NCBI GenBank assembly: GCA_933228675.1 | Contig: OW121741.1 | Location: 74,644,629 to 74,708,628, forward strand | Length of the DNA: 64,000 bases | Direction: 5' to 3' | Origin: Stomorhina lunata | Taxonomy: Eukaryota > Arthropoda > Insecta > Diptera > Rhiniidae | Shown: one piece after another, positions 1-10,919 of the stretch | Numbering within the stretch: the stretch's first letter is position 1 | Layout of the letters: each line of letters begins with the position of its first letter | Translations under genes and position numbers: made by a program | Notes under the pieces: model-generated | Told to the model about the DNA's origin: nothing | The model's database searches: none | Seen by the model: the letters and a program-made list of their open reading frames with translations, nothing else

Positions 1-998
1 AAAATAAGCGGACAGGTGTTTGGTACTTTTTTGAAACTATGTCCGATAGGGGGTAAAAAAGGGTGAAAATGGTTTTTTTGGCACCTTTTTAACCCACTCT
101 TATATTTTAAACTAAGGAATATAGAAAGAAACTTTGTACTGCAATCAATAGATGTGAAAGAAACTTTAAACACGTATTTGGTGCTTTTTTGATTTTGGGG
201 CCAAAATGGGCAAAAAAGGGATAAAATAATAACTTAACATCTCAAAAAGTAATATGAATAGAAACATTATACATTATGTTAAATGCGTTTTAAAAAAATG
301 TACCGAATTCAATTGGCACCAAAAAAGTACCAAATATACATATGGAACTTTTAGAAATTAGGGAATAAAAAGGGGGAAAAATTAGTATTATTTTAAACAA
401 ATGAATGTTTGTCTGTATGTATGTTCTTTATAGAATAGTAAACTGTGAATTTGATTGTGTTATGCTCTTTAGCGAAGATGTTGCGGATAAGCCGGCGAAG
501 GTTTTAAAGTTGATAAGACTAATTTCCGACAGATGGCGCCACTGAAAATTACTAAAAATTAATTAAATCGTAAACTGTACATTTGATCATGCTATGATCT
601 TTAGCAAAGTTGTAGCGCATGAGCCGACGAAGGCTTTTTAGTTGGTATGAATAATTTCCGACAGGTGGCGCTACAGAAACTTACTCAAAGTCAATTTAAA
701 ATGTGCATTTGATCAGACTATAATCTTTAGCAAAGTTGTTGCGTATGAGTCGACAGAGGTTTCTGTTGATATGAATAATTTCCAAAATTATTCAAAATGA
801 GTTAAACTGTAAACTATGCAAACTATGTGTTCGTCGGACAAAATAAATCAAATAATTCAAAATTAACTGAATATTTCTACAATGTCTTTCCTCTAAATAT
901 ATTTTAGCACTTTATAATATAAAATATATAAAAACTTTAAAATTTTCCTCAAAATGCTTATCATAAAGCTCCGAGCAAGGCTCGGTCTACCAGGTACT
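1..998 (+). repeat. Hairpin repeat family H, copy 1 (cut by window edge)
   Basis: This is a partial copy of a roughly 1.45-kb non-coding repeat that occurs four times in the window; its first part lies outside. It begins inside the conserved segment with repeated 'agtacc'-type and 'gggtaaaaagg' motifs. It then runs through about 132-bp internal tandem units carrying the palindrome TGGCGCCA (near 535 and 667). It ends with a perfect stem, CCGAGC (971-976) AAG GCTCGG (980-985), 12 bases before the terminal CTACCAGGTACT. No protein is encoded. A hairpin close to one end, internal tandem units and a TA tract near the other end resemble non-autonomous Helitron-like elements, but that class assignment is inference. 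Confidence 0.8.
971..985 (+). other. Terminal stem-loop of family H
   Basis: A 6-bp perfect stem (CCGAGC/GCTCGG) with a 3-base loop sits about 12 bases from the end of the H copy. The same stem-loop is present at the equivalent end of the copies ending at 24113 and 58656, and in a slightly mutated form near 6872-6886, so it is a conserved part of the family. Confidence 0.8.
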
Positions 999-1093
999 AC
1001 ATTAATAAAGTATTCAATTAAAAAATTAATAAAAATATTTCATTATTATTTTAAAGAAAGTGATAACACAGTAACAAGTTAAAAACTTTTTTT

Positions 1094-1800
1094 ACTTATT
1101 TTTCTTCTCAATGTATAACCCGCAATTTTCAACAGAATTCAATGAAAATCGGCATAACTCTATTATTTGACTAAAAAAAGAGCTCCACTAGTTTTGGTTG
1201 AAATCCGACGACTCCTTAAGGTACCACCCTTGGACCCCCATTTGTTCACTTATTTTTCTTCTCAATGTATAAACCCCAATTTTCAATAGAATTTGATAAA
1301 ATTTGGCACACTTCTATTTTTTGATCCAGAAAAAAGCCTTACTAATTTTGGTTGAAATCCGACGACTCTTTGAGGTACCTCCCTTGGACCCCAATTTTTT
1401 CACTTATTTATCTTCTCAATGTATAAACCCCAATTTTCAATAGAATTTGATAAAATTTGGCACACTTCTATTTTTTGATCCAGAAAAAAGCCTTACTAAT
1501 TTTGGTTGAAATCCGACGACTCTTTGAGGTACCTCCCTTGGACCCCAATTTTTTCACTTATTTTTCTTCTCAATGTATAAACCCCAATTTTCAATAGAAT
1601 TTGATCAAATTTGGCACACTTCTATTTTTTTATCCTGAAAAACGCCCTACTAATTTTGGTTGAAATCCAACAACTCCTTGAGGTACCTCCCTTGGACCCC
1701 CATTTTTTCACATTTCAATGTATAACCCACAATTTGATAAAATTCGGCACACTTTTATTTTCTGATCTAAAAAAGAGTTCTACCAATTTCGGTTGAAATC
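1094..1800 (+). repeat. 154-bp tandem repeat array
   Basis: About 4.5 head-to-tail units begin at 1094, 1249, 1402 and 1556, with a shortened unit near 1705. Each unit starts with ACTTATTTTTCTTCTC, passes ATGTATAAACCCC and ATCCGACGACTC, and ends with GGTACCTCCCTTGGACCCC. The second to fourth units are nearly identical; the first and last have diverged, which is the usual edge decay of an array. Small open frames here are repeat artefacts. Confidence 0.9.
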
Positions 1801-3656
1801 TGGTTAAAGCCAATATTTAAGTATTTTATTCATTAATTATCATTTCCTTAACTACATCATCCAATTCCGAAACATTTTTATAAGGTTGTTAGGATTAATA
1901 ACTGCAATTTGATTAAAAACTTAAGCCTGAAGGTATGCAATGGTTTTTTATTATAAGCAATATTCCTGACTTTTTTTTACTAAATTTTGATTTTTTCAAA
2001 AGTTTGACAAAAGTTGCTAAATTTTTTTAGCTAATTCGAAAGAAAAGCCTTTTGTCTTTCATTTCATTATACTAAGAGCACGGAGGTAAACCGAGCCAAC
2101 TGACTTTTTCTCCAACGAAAACTGCCAATGCTAAATTTTATAGGACAATCTTGATGCGCTCATATCTCCCAAACTATGTATGCAGTAAACTTTTTTTTTT
2201 CTTTAAAACAAACACAAGATCTCAGACTTCAATAAAATTCACACCTACATTTTGCCACTTGAAATATCTTCGATACATAAGCCCTTAAATTTCAATAATT
2301 TTACCATAAATTTTTGTTTCACAACATTTAGCTGACTTCAACCGATTTTTTCTATATATATGTATATATATCTTAGGAAAAAAATATAGATTTTTCATTG
2401 TCAGATTCTTCTCTATCAAATGGCATTATAAGATTTTTGAAAAGTGATAGTCAAAAAATGCCTTTTTTGCAGCAGAAATACCATAGTGCAGCGTTTTAAA
2501 ATTCTAAAATTTTGTTTCCATAACAAAAAATTTGTAGTTACAGAATTTTATAGGTCTGTAGAATACGTTTTTATAATCATATTCCTAAGTTGTATAGTTT
2601 CTGAGATATGCATTTTTTCTACTTTCATACAGGTTTTTTGCCTCTCGTGAACATTTTATGTTTTGTCAGTTACAGCGTTCTTCTATTCTTGCATCGATAT
2701 AAGGTTCACTACATTGTAACTTATTTGCCAAAAGTTGCCTAATAGTAAAAGAGTTTTATTTAACTAAATGTTTTTACAAATAAACGGATTACTTTAGATA
2801 TCAAGTTTGATTAAAGTTTTTGCAAAATAAATTATTTTGAAAATCCCTAAGATATGTTACACAATATTTGCTTAAAAGTCTGAGTTTTTGATCGATATCG
2901 AATGCGGCGATTTGGCAAAATAGGAGATGGTGTTCGCAATTTTTTGTTTTAATTCGATTGTGGTTTAACACATTGTTTCTCAAAATCTTATCTATTTACT
3001 TACATGATCGACTTGTAAGTCATAAAGTTTAATTATAAATTCCATTATATGGATTTATTGATCCATTCATGGCTCATTTTAAAAGTGTATCCTATTTGTC
3101 TTTAATATTTATATGTATATGTAGAAGGTACATACATACATACGTAAACTAATAAACAAATTTCAAATGAAATCAACGAATGACAAAAGCATTCTCGGAA
3201 ATATTTCTTTTATTACAAATCAAATCTCGTACAAAATTCGTCAGATACAAATAAATAAAATATTCTCTAACTCAAGTCATTTCTATTTCCGTTCGGCACG
3301 AGAAGATTTGAAATGCAACAACATCTAAATATTACCCCAGAATGAGTGAAGGAACGAACGAATGAATGAGTGAATGAAGTTGGAAGAAAGAAAATCCTGT
3401 CATAAATCTCGGTAAATATTTGCAACATAAATTATACGGCGCAATGCAGAGGCAAAGACAGTGCAATGTATCTGCAAGTGTCTTGGGGTTGTGGTGGCAA
3501 AAGAAATATACATATTTATAAATAGTACTTATGTTTAGTATACATACATATCTCAACCTATTTAGTAGAACTTAGTTTTCTAGTTTTATAACTTCTTTTT
3601 CTCTACCTCTACCCCTTTGGTACATTCGTTTGTCTTACTCGGTTCCTATTTAGTTT
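1801..3656. other. AT-rich non-coding stretch
   Basis: No gene or RNA is recognised. The short open frames do not resemble proteins. A degenerate tetranucleotide run (GAAT/GAAC/GAGT type) is visible at about 3343-3380, and a TACA-rich run at about 3127-3145. Confidence 0.5.
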
Positions 3657-5474
3657 TTATACCCACCATCAAAAAGAATGGGGGGTATATTGAGATTGTC
3701 ATTCCGTTTGTAATTTCCTTAATATTGGCTCAAAAATCAAAAACGATATATATTCTGAATCCTTATAAAATTCTAAGACGATTGAGCGATGTCCGTCTGT
3801 CTGTCCGTCTGTCTGTCTGTCTGTCTGTCTATTGAAATCACGATAACGCCTAAACGAAAGGAGCTAGCTCACTGAAACTTAGCAAACACATTCCTCATTT
3901 ATGAGAAAATTTTAGTATTGAAAAAAATCGGTTAACATTTGACCATAGCTCCCGTATAACCTCGTCTTGGCTAGTCGCTTATTTGCTAATAACTGACAAA
4001 TTATAATAGCTATGATGACAAAATTTGGTATCTAGAAGTTTTCCATAAGCACTAGGTAGCGTGTAAAATTTCATCGAAATCGGTTCACATTTAACCATAG
4101 CTCCCATATAAAAAACATACGGAAACAGCCTAAATTCCACCTGAAATTCACTTAAACGCCAATAAATGATAAACTGTAGTAGCTTTGACCACTAAATTTA
4201 GCACAAATAAGTCTTATGTGAATGCCAGCCAGTGTGCAAAATTTTGTCACAATCGGTCACCATTTGACCTAGCTCCCGTATAAAAAACTTACGGAAACAC
4301 AAAAATACAAAAAGAAAAGGGGGTTTTTGTCCGTCTGTCCGTTAGATAAAAGCGCGATAGCGCCTTAACTGAAAGGGCTATAGCAACAAAATTTTACAAA
4401 AGCAAGTCTTATGTGAATGCCAGCCAGTGTGCAATTTTGTTACAATCGGTCACCATTTTACCATAACTCCCATATAAAAAACTTACAGAAACACAAAAAT
4501 ACAAAAAGAAAAGGAGATTTATGTCCGTCTGTACGTCAGATAAAAGCGCGACAGCTCCTTAACTATAAAAGCTAGAGAGACAAAATTTTACAAAAGTATT
4601 TCTGATATGTAACAAAAGTTGTATACTGAAAATGGGCAAAATCGGTTCACATTTAGTTAGAGCTCCCATATAACCCCGCCCCGGGAAACACATGAATGCT
4701 GATAAATTGAATACAATTGTAATAGCTATGACGACTAAATTTAGTATAGAGAAGTTTTATACAACTATTGGTCAGTATATCAAATTTTATAGGAATCGGT
4801 CCATATTTAACTATAACTCTCATATAAAATACACTCCCGGAAACCAAAAAATATTTAGCAAGGACCAGTTAAAAGCTATTAAATTAGAAACTGTGATAGC
4901 TATTGCCACTAAATTTTGCAAAAATAAGCTTTACATAAATACCAACCAGTGTGTAAAATTTTGTTACAATCGGTCAACATTTGGCTATAATTCTTATATA
5001 TATATTACATCCCCTTTTTATATCTACAATTAAAAAGATTCGGAGGTACAAGCAGCATATTAAGATTTGTATATGGTAGATGTATTAGGACCTCCTTACA
5101 AAATATATGGACCAGTCGTATTACTATCAACTTCTTTATCCTAACTAAATGTTAAGCTAAAGGAAAAGTATTTAACAACTTATTAATGTAAAACCATACC
5201 CGGTTGTGATAACGAATTTTGTTCAAAGTAAATAAATACTAGGGAAACCACTTACATACTTTTGAATGTTGAACTATAAAGCTACTGCAACCGAAGTTAT
5301 TCCAAATATTTTACCAACAATACCAACTAGCGTAACAACTTTTTTCCAATTTGGTCCACGTTTTGAATTTGCTGCACCCTCGTATATATATGAGATATGT
5401 TTCTAAATTTAACACAACTTGATGGTGGGTATATAAGATTCGGCACAGCCGAATATAACACTCTTACTTGTTTT
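3657..5474 (+). repeat. Hairpin repeat family P, copy 1
   Basis: This is a full-length copy of a roughly 1.8-kb non-coding repeat. It starts TTATACCCACCATCAAAAAG, then GGGGGGTATATTGAG. A TCTG/TCCG microsatellite follows (3791-3832), then about 195-bp internal units with the motifs GCCAGCCAGTGTGCAAAATT and AGCTCCCATATAAAAAAC. The 3' end reads GATGGTGGGTATATAAG, then the perfect hairpin ATTCGG-CACAG-CCGAAT (5438-5454), then ATAACACTCTTACTTGTTTT. The start and end share an inverted ATACCCACC/GGTGGGTAT motif. No coding potential is seen. Confidence 0.85.
5438..5454 (+). other. Terminal stem-loop of family P
   Basis: A perfect 6-bp stem (ATTCGG/CCGAAT) encloses CACAG and is followed by TATAACACTCTTACTTGTT at the repeat end. 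The same hairpin or a one-base variant occurs at the ends of the copies finishing at 26166, 29216 and 31095. Confidence 0.8.
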
Positions 5475-5987
5475 ATTTTCTATTCTATTTATTCGTTTTC
5501 TTTTTTAGAAATGGAAAACAAAAAAATATAAACTAAATGCATTTTGTGATTTTGTTTTAAGGTATTTTTTTCAGCAACATTTTTTTACTGTATTATTTTT
5601 TATTCCTGCATAGGGATTCATCTGTTCTGAACATATAAACTCATTTTTCTTGAGATGAAAACAAAAATAATAATAAAAAAAAGCACAGGATCACAAAAAC
5701 AAATGTATATTGTGGCTTTTGCAAATGCATCCATCCTGTATTCAGGATTGCATTCATTTCATTTAGTAGTCACAATGTAGTCATTCATTTATCTTAAGTC
5801 TTTTCTATGTGCCAACACACACTTACAGATACTTCGAGATATACTTGTGAATGTATAAGTATATACTTATACATTGATGTATTAAAACACTGAAAGAAAT
5901 TGTGATTTAGTATAAAACACATTAGGGTATATGATAGCAAGTGACGGGAAAAATATTGATCGTAAGCTACAAAAAATCTAAATTTAA
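5475..5987. other. Non-coding spacer
   Basis: No gene is seen. It is AT-rich sequence between two repeats and contains one long perfect palindrome (listed separately). Confidence 0.5.
5850..5875. other. 26-bp perfect palindrome
   Basis: The 13-base half AATGTATAAGTAT is followed directly by its exact reverse complement, with no loop. It lies in single-copy sequence outside the recognised repeats. It could form a cruciform or be a symmetric protein site; nothing shows a function. Confidence 0.85.
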
Positions 5988-6102
5988 CAAGTAAGAAAAG
6001 CTATAGTCGGTCAAGCCGACTATATAATACCCTTCACTGCTAAGGTCAAATATGGACCAACAATTTAACAAGTTTTCTTTATGTCTTAGAGACATACATA
6101 CA
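5988..6102 (-). repeat. Fragment of a third hairpin-ended repeat family
   Basis: Read on the minus strand this ends GGGTATTATATAGTCGGCTT, then the rest of a 9-bp stem (TATAGTCGG 6002-6010, CCGACTATA 6016-6024), then AGCTTTTCTTACTTGTT. The order (GGGTAT motif, hairpin, CTTACTTGTT) matches family P and element D, but the hairpin sequence is different, so it is a sister family. The fragment is cut at 6102, where element A begins. Confidence 0.65.
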
Positions 6103-6348
6103 TTAGGGGTATAACTTTAGAACAATTTTTTACATTATCAAAAAATACCTATCAATGCCATATAGACCATGAAAATCTACGATAGAAAGTAGGGTCACTT
6201 TTTCGCGGGCGTTAAAAAAGTTCCCCCCCAAATCATTTTGAAGTTTAGTATTTCGATTTTTTTTTTTTACAGTTTAGACAGAGAAGTTCTCTATTCCATT
6301 TACTCGTTGATTTTTGTGTCAGTGCGTAGTGATATTTTAGTTTATAAA

Positions 6349-8235
6349 ATGTTTCATAGAAGTGCTCTAATTTGTAACCGGATAAATTCGGAAATCTGGA
6401 CCCAAAACTTTAGTAAATTTCAAAAGATTCGAGAAGTTCAGAATATAGAATAAATACCCACTATATGAATTAAACCAAGTGCCCAAACAGAAAATAGTTA
6501 TTGGAAGATTTAATGCGTTGCTCCAATTAGAAAAATCAAAAATAAATAGATGTTAAATTATATCTCAAGAACTTTCCGATTTGTGGATTAAGTTAAATAT
6601 TCCCAAAATGGCTATGTCTTCTATATATAGAAAAGTAAAACAGTTGATTTTTGTGTATCAAAAAAGTCAAAAGCATCCAAAGGCCAATAATTTTAAAAAT
6701 GATTTTGATATTTCCAAGCAAACTTTTAAGCCAATATCCGAAACAAGCTCACAACGAAATCTCTCCGACTCAGATTCAGTATCGATGTACGACAATGATG
6801 GCGAAGATTCATATGATGATGATGCCGATTACACGCCACCTTCAAGGCTTAAAGCAAAGTACCTGGTTGACCGAGCCTTGCTCAGGGCTTTATAATAAGA
6901 ATTTTGAGGCAAATTTTAAAGTTTTTATATATTTTATTTTATACAGTTACAGCTTTACTCATTTTTAATAATTTTGAAAATTGGTCATACCAACAGAAAC
7001 CTCCGTCGACTCATGCGCAACAACTTTGCTAAAGATTATAGTCTGATCAAATGCACAGTTTACGATTTAATTCATTTTGAGTAATTTTCAGTGGCGCCAC
7101 CTGTCGGACTTTGGTCATTCCAATTAATAAATCTTCGTCGGATTATCCGCAATAACTTTGCTAAAAATTATAGCATGATTAAATGTACAGTTTACGATTA
7201 AATTGACTTTAAGTAAATTTCAGTGGCTCCACCTGTCGAAATTTCTTCATACCAACTAAGAAACCTTCGTCGGCTCATGTGCAACAACATTGCTAAAGAT
7301 TATAGCATGATTATATGTACAGCTTACGATTAAATTGACTTTGAGTAATTTTCAGTAGCGCCACCTGTCCGAAATTATTCACACCAATTAAAAAGCATTC
7401 GCCGGCTCATGCGCTACAACTTTGCAAAAGCTCATAGTATGATCAAATGTACAGTTTACGATTTAATTAATTTTTAGTAATTTTCAGTGGCGCCACCTGT
7501 CGGAAATTCGGTTTACCAACTTAAAAACCTCCGCCGGCTTATCCGCAACATCTTTGCTAAAAAGCATAACATGATCAAATTCACAGTTTACTATTCTATA
7601 AAGAACATACATACAGACAAACATTCATTTGTTTTAAAGTTATAACATTACTAATTTTTTCCCCTTTTATCCCCTAATTTCAAAAAGTTCCATATGCATA
7701 ATTGGTACTTCTTTGGTACCAATTGAATTCGGTACATTTTATTAGAATGCAGTTAACATAATTTTCCTATTCATATTACTTTTGTAGATGTTAAGTTATC
7801 AGTTTATCCCTTTTTTACACATTTTGGCCACAAAAATCAAAAAAGTACCAAATACGTATTCAATATTTCTTTCACATCTATTGATTGCAGTACAAAGTTT
7901 CTTTCTATATTCCCTAGTTTAAAATATAAGAGTGGGTTAAAAAGGTACCAAAAAAACTATTTTCACCCTTTTTTATCCCTTATCGGACATAGTTTCAAAA
8001 AAGTACCAAACACCTGTCCGTTTATTTTCATAGCTGTTTAAAACATAATTTAAATTTTGTTTCTATACCTATTACTTAAGGAGATATAGCGTTTTCGATT
8101 TTTTCCCCTTTTTACCCGTTTTTACCCTCTTAGGGGCAAAAGTTCCAAAAGTCCCTTCTTCTTCGACCTATACATTAAAAAAGATACCCACTGTCCAATT
8201 TTTATCAAAATCGTTAGAGCCGTTTTCGAGATAGT

Positions 8236-8302
<67 letters not shown>

Positions 8303-9480
8303 CATACAATTATTGCTCGATTAAGAATATAAGATAAGATAAGCGGCCAATAAAACCAGCTATTACTTTAGTAAACAATGCTAAAGTAAGTACCAAAAAA
8401 GCAGCTAAAATAGGCAAGGAACTAGCTGAATCAGGGGTCAACATCTCAACTCCACCCCAACCAGCAATTTATAAGGCAGTAATTAAATCTGCGGAACAAA
8501 AGATAGAGATTCTAAAAGAAACTTTAAAAAACGAAAACTGGTGTCTTCATTTCGATGGGAAGAAAATTGGAAAAAAAGAAATACAGGTTATTATGCTTAA
8601 AAACCAATTTCGGGAAATAAAGTTAGGCGTTTTAGTACTGGAGAATGGAAAAGCGTGTAATATTTTTAATGGCATCAGAGAAACTCTAGAAAAATTTGAG
8701 GTACTGAAGTGTATAAAAATCATAATTTGTGATACAACCAGTGTCAATACTGGTAAAAGAAACGGTGTTGTTAAGCTACTGCAGAACCATTTTGAAGCAA
8801 AAGGTTTGCCTCCACCTCAGTACATTGGATGTCAGCACCATGTTCTGGATCTTGTTCTAAGACATGTTATGGATGCTTCGATAGATGGAAGAAGTACCTC
8901 TCCAAATATTGCTTACGATTTCGTTGACGAATTGGTAAACAACTATGACCAGTTGAAACAAATATACCAACAAAATGAGGAACGATTAAAAATAGAAAAT
9001 ATAAAGTGGCGAGACGACATGCAATATTTGTATGAATTAGGTAAAGCTTTTAGATACTTCATTAAGAAGAAACAATTCCCATATATAAATTTTAAGACAA
9101 GACCGCCGCTTAGTAATGCAAGATGAAATTCAAGAGCAATACTTGCAATTCTAGCATTTATTCTCATACCGAAATATCGAGAAAAGTTATTCAGAGTATG
9201 CGAATTCATATGTGGAGCGTGGTATATTGTTTGGTTTTCTAACCACTACTTTAATGAAACAGATTTTGAATCTTTAAAGCAATCACTGGAACAATTTGCA
9301 CATGCTCGGGAATGCTTTCTTAAACATTGGGTGGTAGAAGACTCTAAAATTCATAAACAACAACGAAGCAATATTTGCGCGGAACGTGGTATCAAACTTG
9401 TTCAAGATATTTTTCAATATTGCAAAACAACACGCACTTTGAACTTAAAGTTTATTTCCTTCAACAATGATATTATGTAG
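6349..9480 (+). pseudogene. Transposase pseudogene of element A, split by repeat H
   Basis: The gene survives as pieces. A leading fragment (6349-6454, MFHRSALICNR...) is followed in another frame by 6449-6858. That frame has a TAA near 6554 and contains DLWIKLNIPKMAMSSIYRK and an acidic run ending SRLKAK. The H repeat occupies 6859-8338. The frame resumes at 8341 with KRPIKPAITL and runs to 9480 with one in-frame TGA at 9124. The RNase H-like core has CDTTSVNTGK (first acidic residue, about 8731) and GCQHHVLDLVL (CxHH, about 8830). The C-terminal motif AERGIKLVQD (near 9390) probably holds the last acidic residue. The same motifs in the same order occur in element B. The CxxH plus late-E layout recalls hAT/P-type folds; the exact superfamily is uncertain. 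Confidence 0.75.
6859..8338 (-). repeat. Hairpin repeat family H, copy 2, inserted in transposase A
   Basis: This is a near full-length copy in reverse orientation. It starts GTACCTGGTTGACCGAGCC (hairpin end), has about 132-bp internal units with GGCGCCACCTGTCGG, and then a (TA)n tract at 8242-8298. It ends CAATTATTGCTCGATTAAG, then AATATAAGATAAG. The left side reads ...GCAAAG and the right side ...GATAAGCGG. Removing the repeat to leave a single AAG restores an open frame across the junction (..RLKAK/RPIKP..), so AAG may be a short duplication. Confidence 0.8.
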
Positions 9481-9928
9481 TAAATATCTGAAGTTAATTT
9501 ATATTTAAAAAATAAAAATTCAAATATTATTATTTTTTGGGAGCTTTTAGAAAAAGCGGTTTGGGGGGAAGGTTTTTAATCCAAATTGATCTCAAAAAAC
9601 TGTTTTCTTGATATAAACATCAGTAGCCACCCCATAGTGATAGGTATTTTTTTTGGTTATACCCCTAACATACATATCCCAGTAAAACTTTTCATTACCA
9701 AATAATGAGTTAAACAGTTAAACTATTGAACACGAACTACTTACTCATTCGCTGTTTAAGTCATTACATTAACATGGGGATGTCATTGGAGGCAAGTACT
9801 TACCAATTGCAGAAAAGTAATGACTTGGGTAAGCAATTTGAAAGCAACAACAACAACAGCAACAACTTTTTTGTTGTTGTTTTATTAAAAACATATATTT
9901 TTAAACGAAATACAAAAATTTTTTTTAT

Positions 9929-9997
9929 GATCCCATGGGGGCTCGAACCCAGACCCTCCGACTGCTAGGCAGAGACTCTTCCACTGAGCTACTTCAT
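9929..9997 (-). other. tRNA-Ala(AGC)-like module in element C
   Basis: On the minus strand the sequence has an A-box-like TAGCTCAGTGGAAGAG, an anticodon-arm region TCTGC-CTAGCAG-TCGGA (anticodon position AGC), and a B box GGTTCGAGCCC with a 4-bp TGGG/CCCA arm. The D stem GCTC/GAGT pairs. The acceptor ends do not pair, so this is not a working tRNA. It is a tRNA-derived segment with possible pol III promoter boxes, repeated in the other two C copies. Confidence 0.6.
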
Positions 9998-10796
9998 ATG
10001 TTGAAAACTTAGCAGCTTATAATTAATATAAACAATTTTTATTTTTAGATCCAAAATCATGTGAAAATAACTTTGTTTTTCTCTGCTTTTTTTTGCTTTG
10101 TTGTAATTTTTGGAAAAATATTTTTATACGATTTTTTGTAATTATTTTAAAACTTAAACAATTTAAATCTTCTTTTTTGTATAATAAGTTTTTACATAAC
10201 ATTGACTCTTACTTACTTAAATGTTACAACCTGTTAAGGTCAAAGACCGAGCATATTTTAGAATTCCATGGATTTCGATCTTGTGCGAATATTCTCCAAT
10301 TCTATAGGCCAAGCTTTGAAAAATGTTCCTCTACTTGGTCTTTCTATCGAAGTTTCGGACATCCTCCTCTAATATTAGGTAGTGGGACATTTCAATTCTA
10401 ATTTTATCCTCTTCATTGTATTTTTTTTCAAAAGAGGGTTACTAGCCCGTAATCATAACCCATTTTTATCGATCTTATGGGACAACTCTCGGAACATGTT
10501 AACTCACAATATTAATGGGTGTTAAACTAGCTCCCCGAGTGATACCATGAGGAGGTGTGTGTCCACAGTTGAGATGAAGGATGACCCAGATAAGTTGGGC
10601 TTACCAAGTTAAGACCAATTAGAATCGTGTTTGGTATTCAACATCTCCTACATAATCAAAATTGACTCATGATGGTATTTTTTCATTAACGTGAGTTAGT
10701 TTTACAAATTTTTTTTACAGAAGATAATATTTAAGTTCTTAAAATTCAAAAATCATTTAAAAAGACTCTTTTAATAAAAAAAAAAAACTAAAAAAA

Positions 10797-10835
10797 ATTG
10801 TTGCCCTTGGTTGGATTTGAACCGGGGCCATTCAG
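10797..10835 (-). other. tRNA 3'-half-like module in element C
   Basis: The minus strand reads GGCCCCGGTTCAAATCCAACC followed by AAGGGCAAC, which resembles the T arm (B box GGTTCAAATCC) and 3' acceptor of a tRNA. No matching 5' half is evident. The other two C copies carry the same module with GGTTCAAATCCCACC. Confidence 0.45.
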
Positions 10836-10919
10836 TTTAAATTACCATCTTAATTACAAATAAGTACTTCTGTAATAACTTATTATTTATTCGGATGGTA
10901 GTCGTTACAAGGTGACCAG

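Larger units (their letters stand above)
6103..9668 (+). mobile_element. DNA transposon A (TTAGGGG ends)
   Basis: The element is bounded by short inverted repeats: TTAGGGGTATAAC at the left, and its reverse complement ending at 9668. A second inverted match just inside (AAAAAATACCTATCA) and a shared GTTCCCCCCAAA-like block support the limits. The six bases before the left end and after the right end are both CATACA, which fits a 6-bp target duplication, although the flank is a simple repeat. It carries a broken transposase gene (6349-9480) related to that of element B, and has been invaded by an H repeat at 6859. Confidence 0.75.

Noticed and set aside
1611..1796. 61-codon ORF in the 154-bp array
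   Set aside because: It is a repeat artefact; the frame is not kept between units.
3617..3835. Possible membrane peptide ORF ending in SVRLSVCLSV
   Set aside because: It lies in repeat P and its tail is the TCTG microsatellite; the same happens in another copy at 29285-29467.
8547..8747. Minus-strand ORF over the A transposase
   Set aside because: It is a shadow of the transposase frame on the other strand.
9929..9997. Functional tRNA-Ala gene
   Set aside because: The acceptor stem does not pair and the segment is duplicated within a mobile element.
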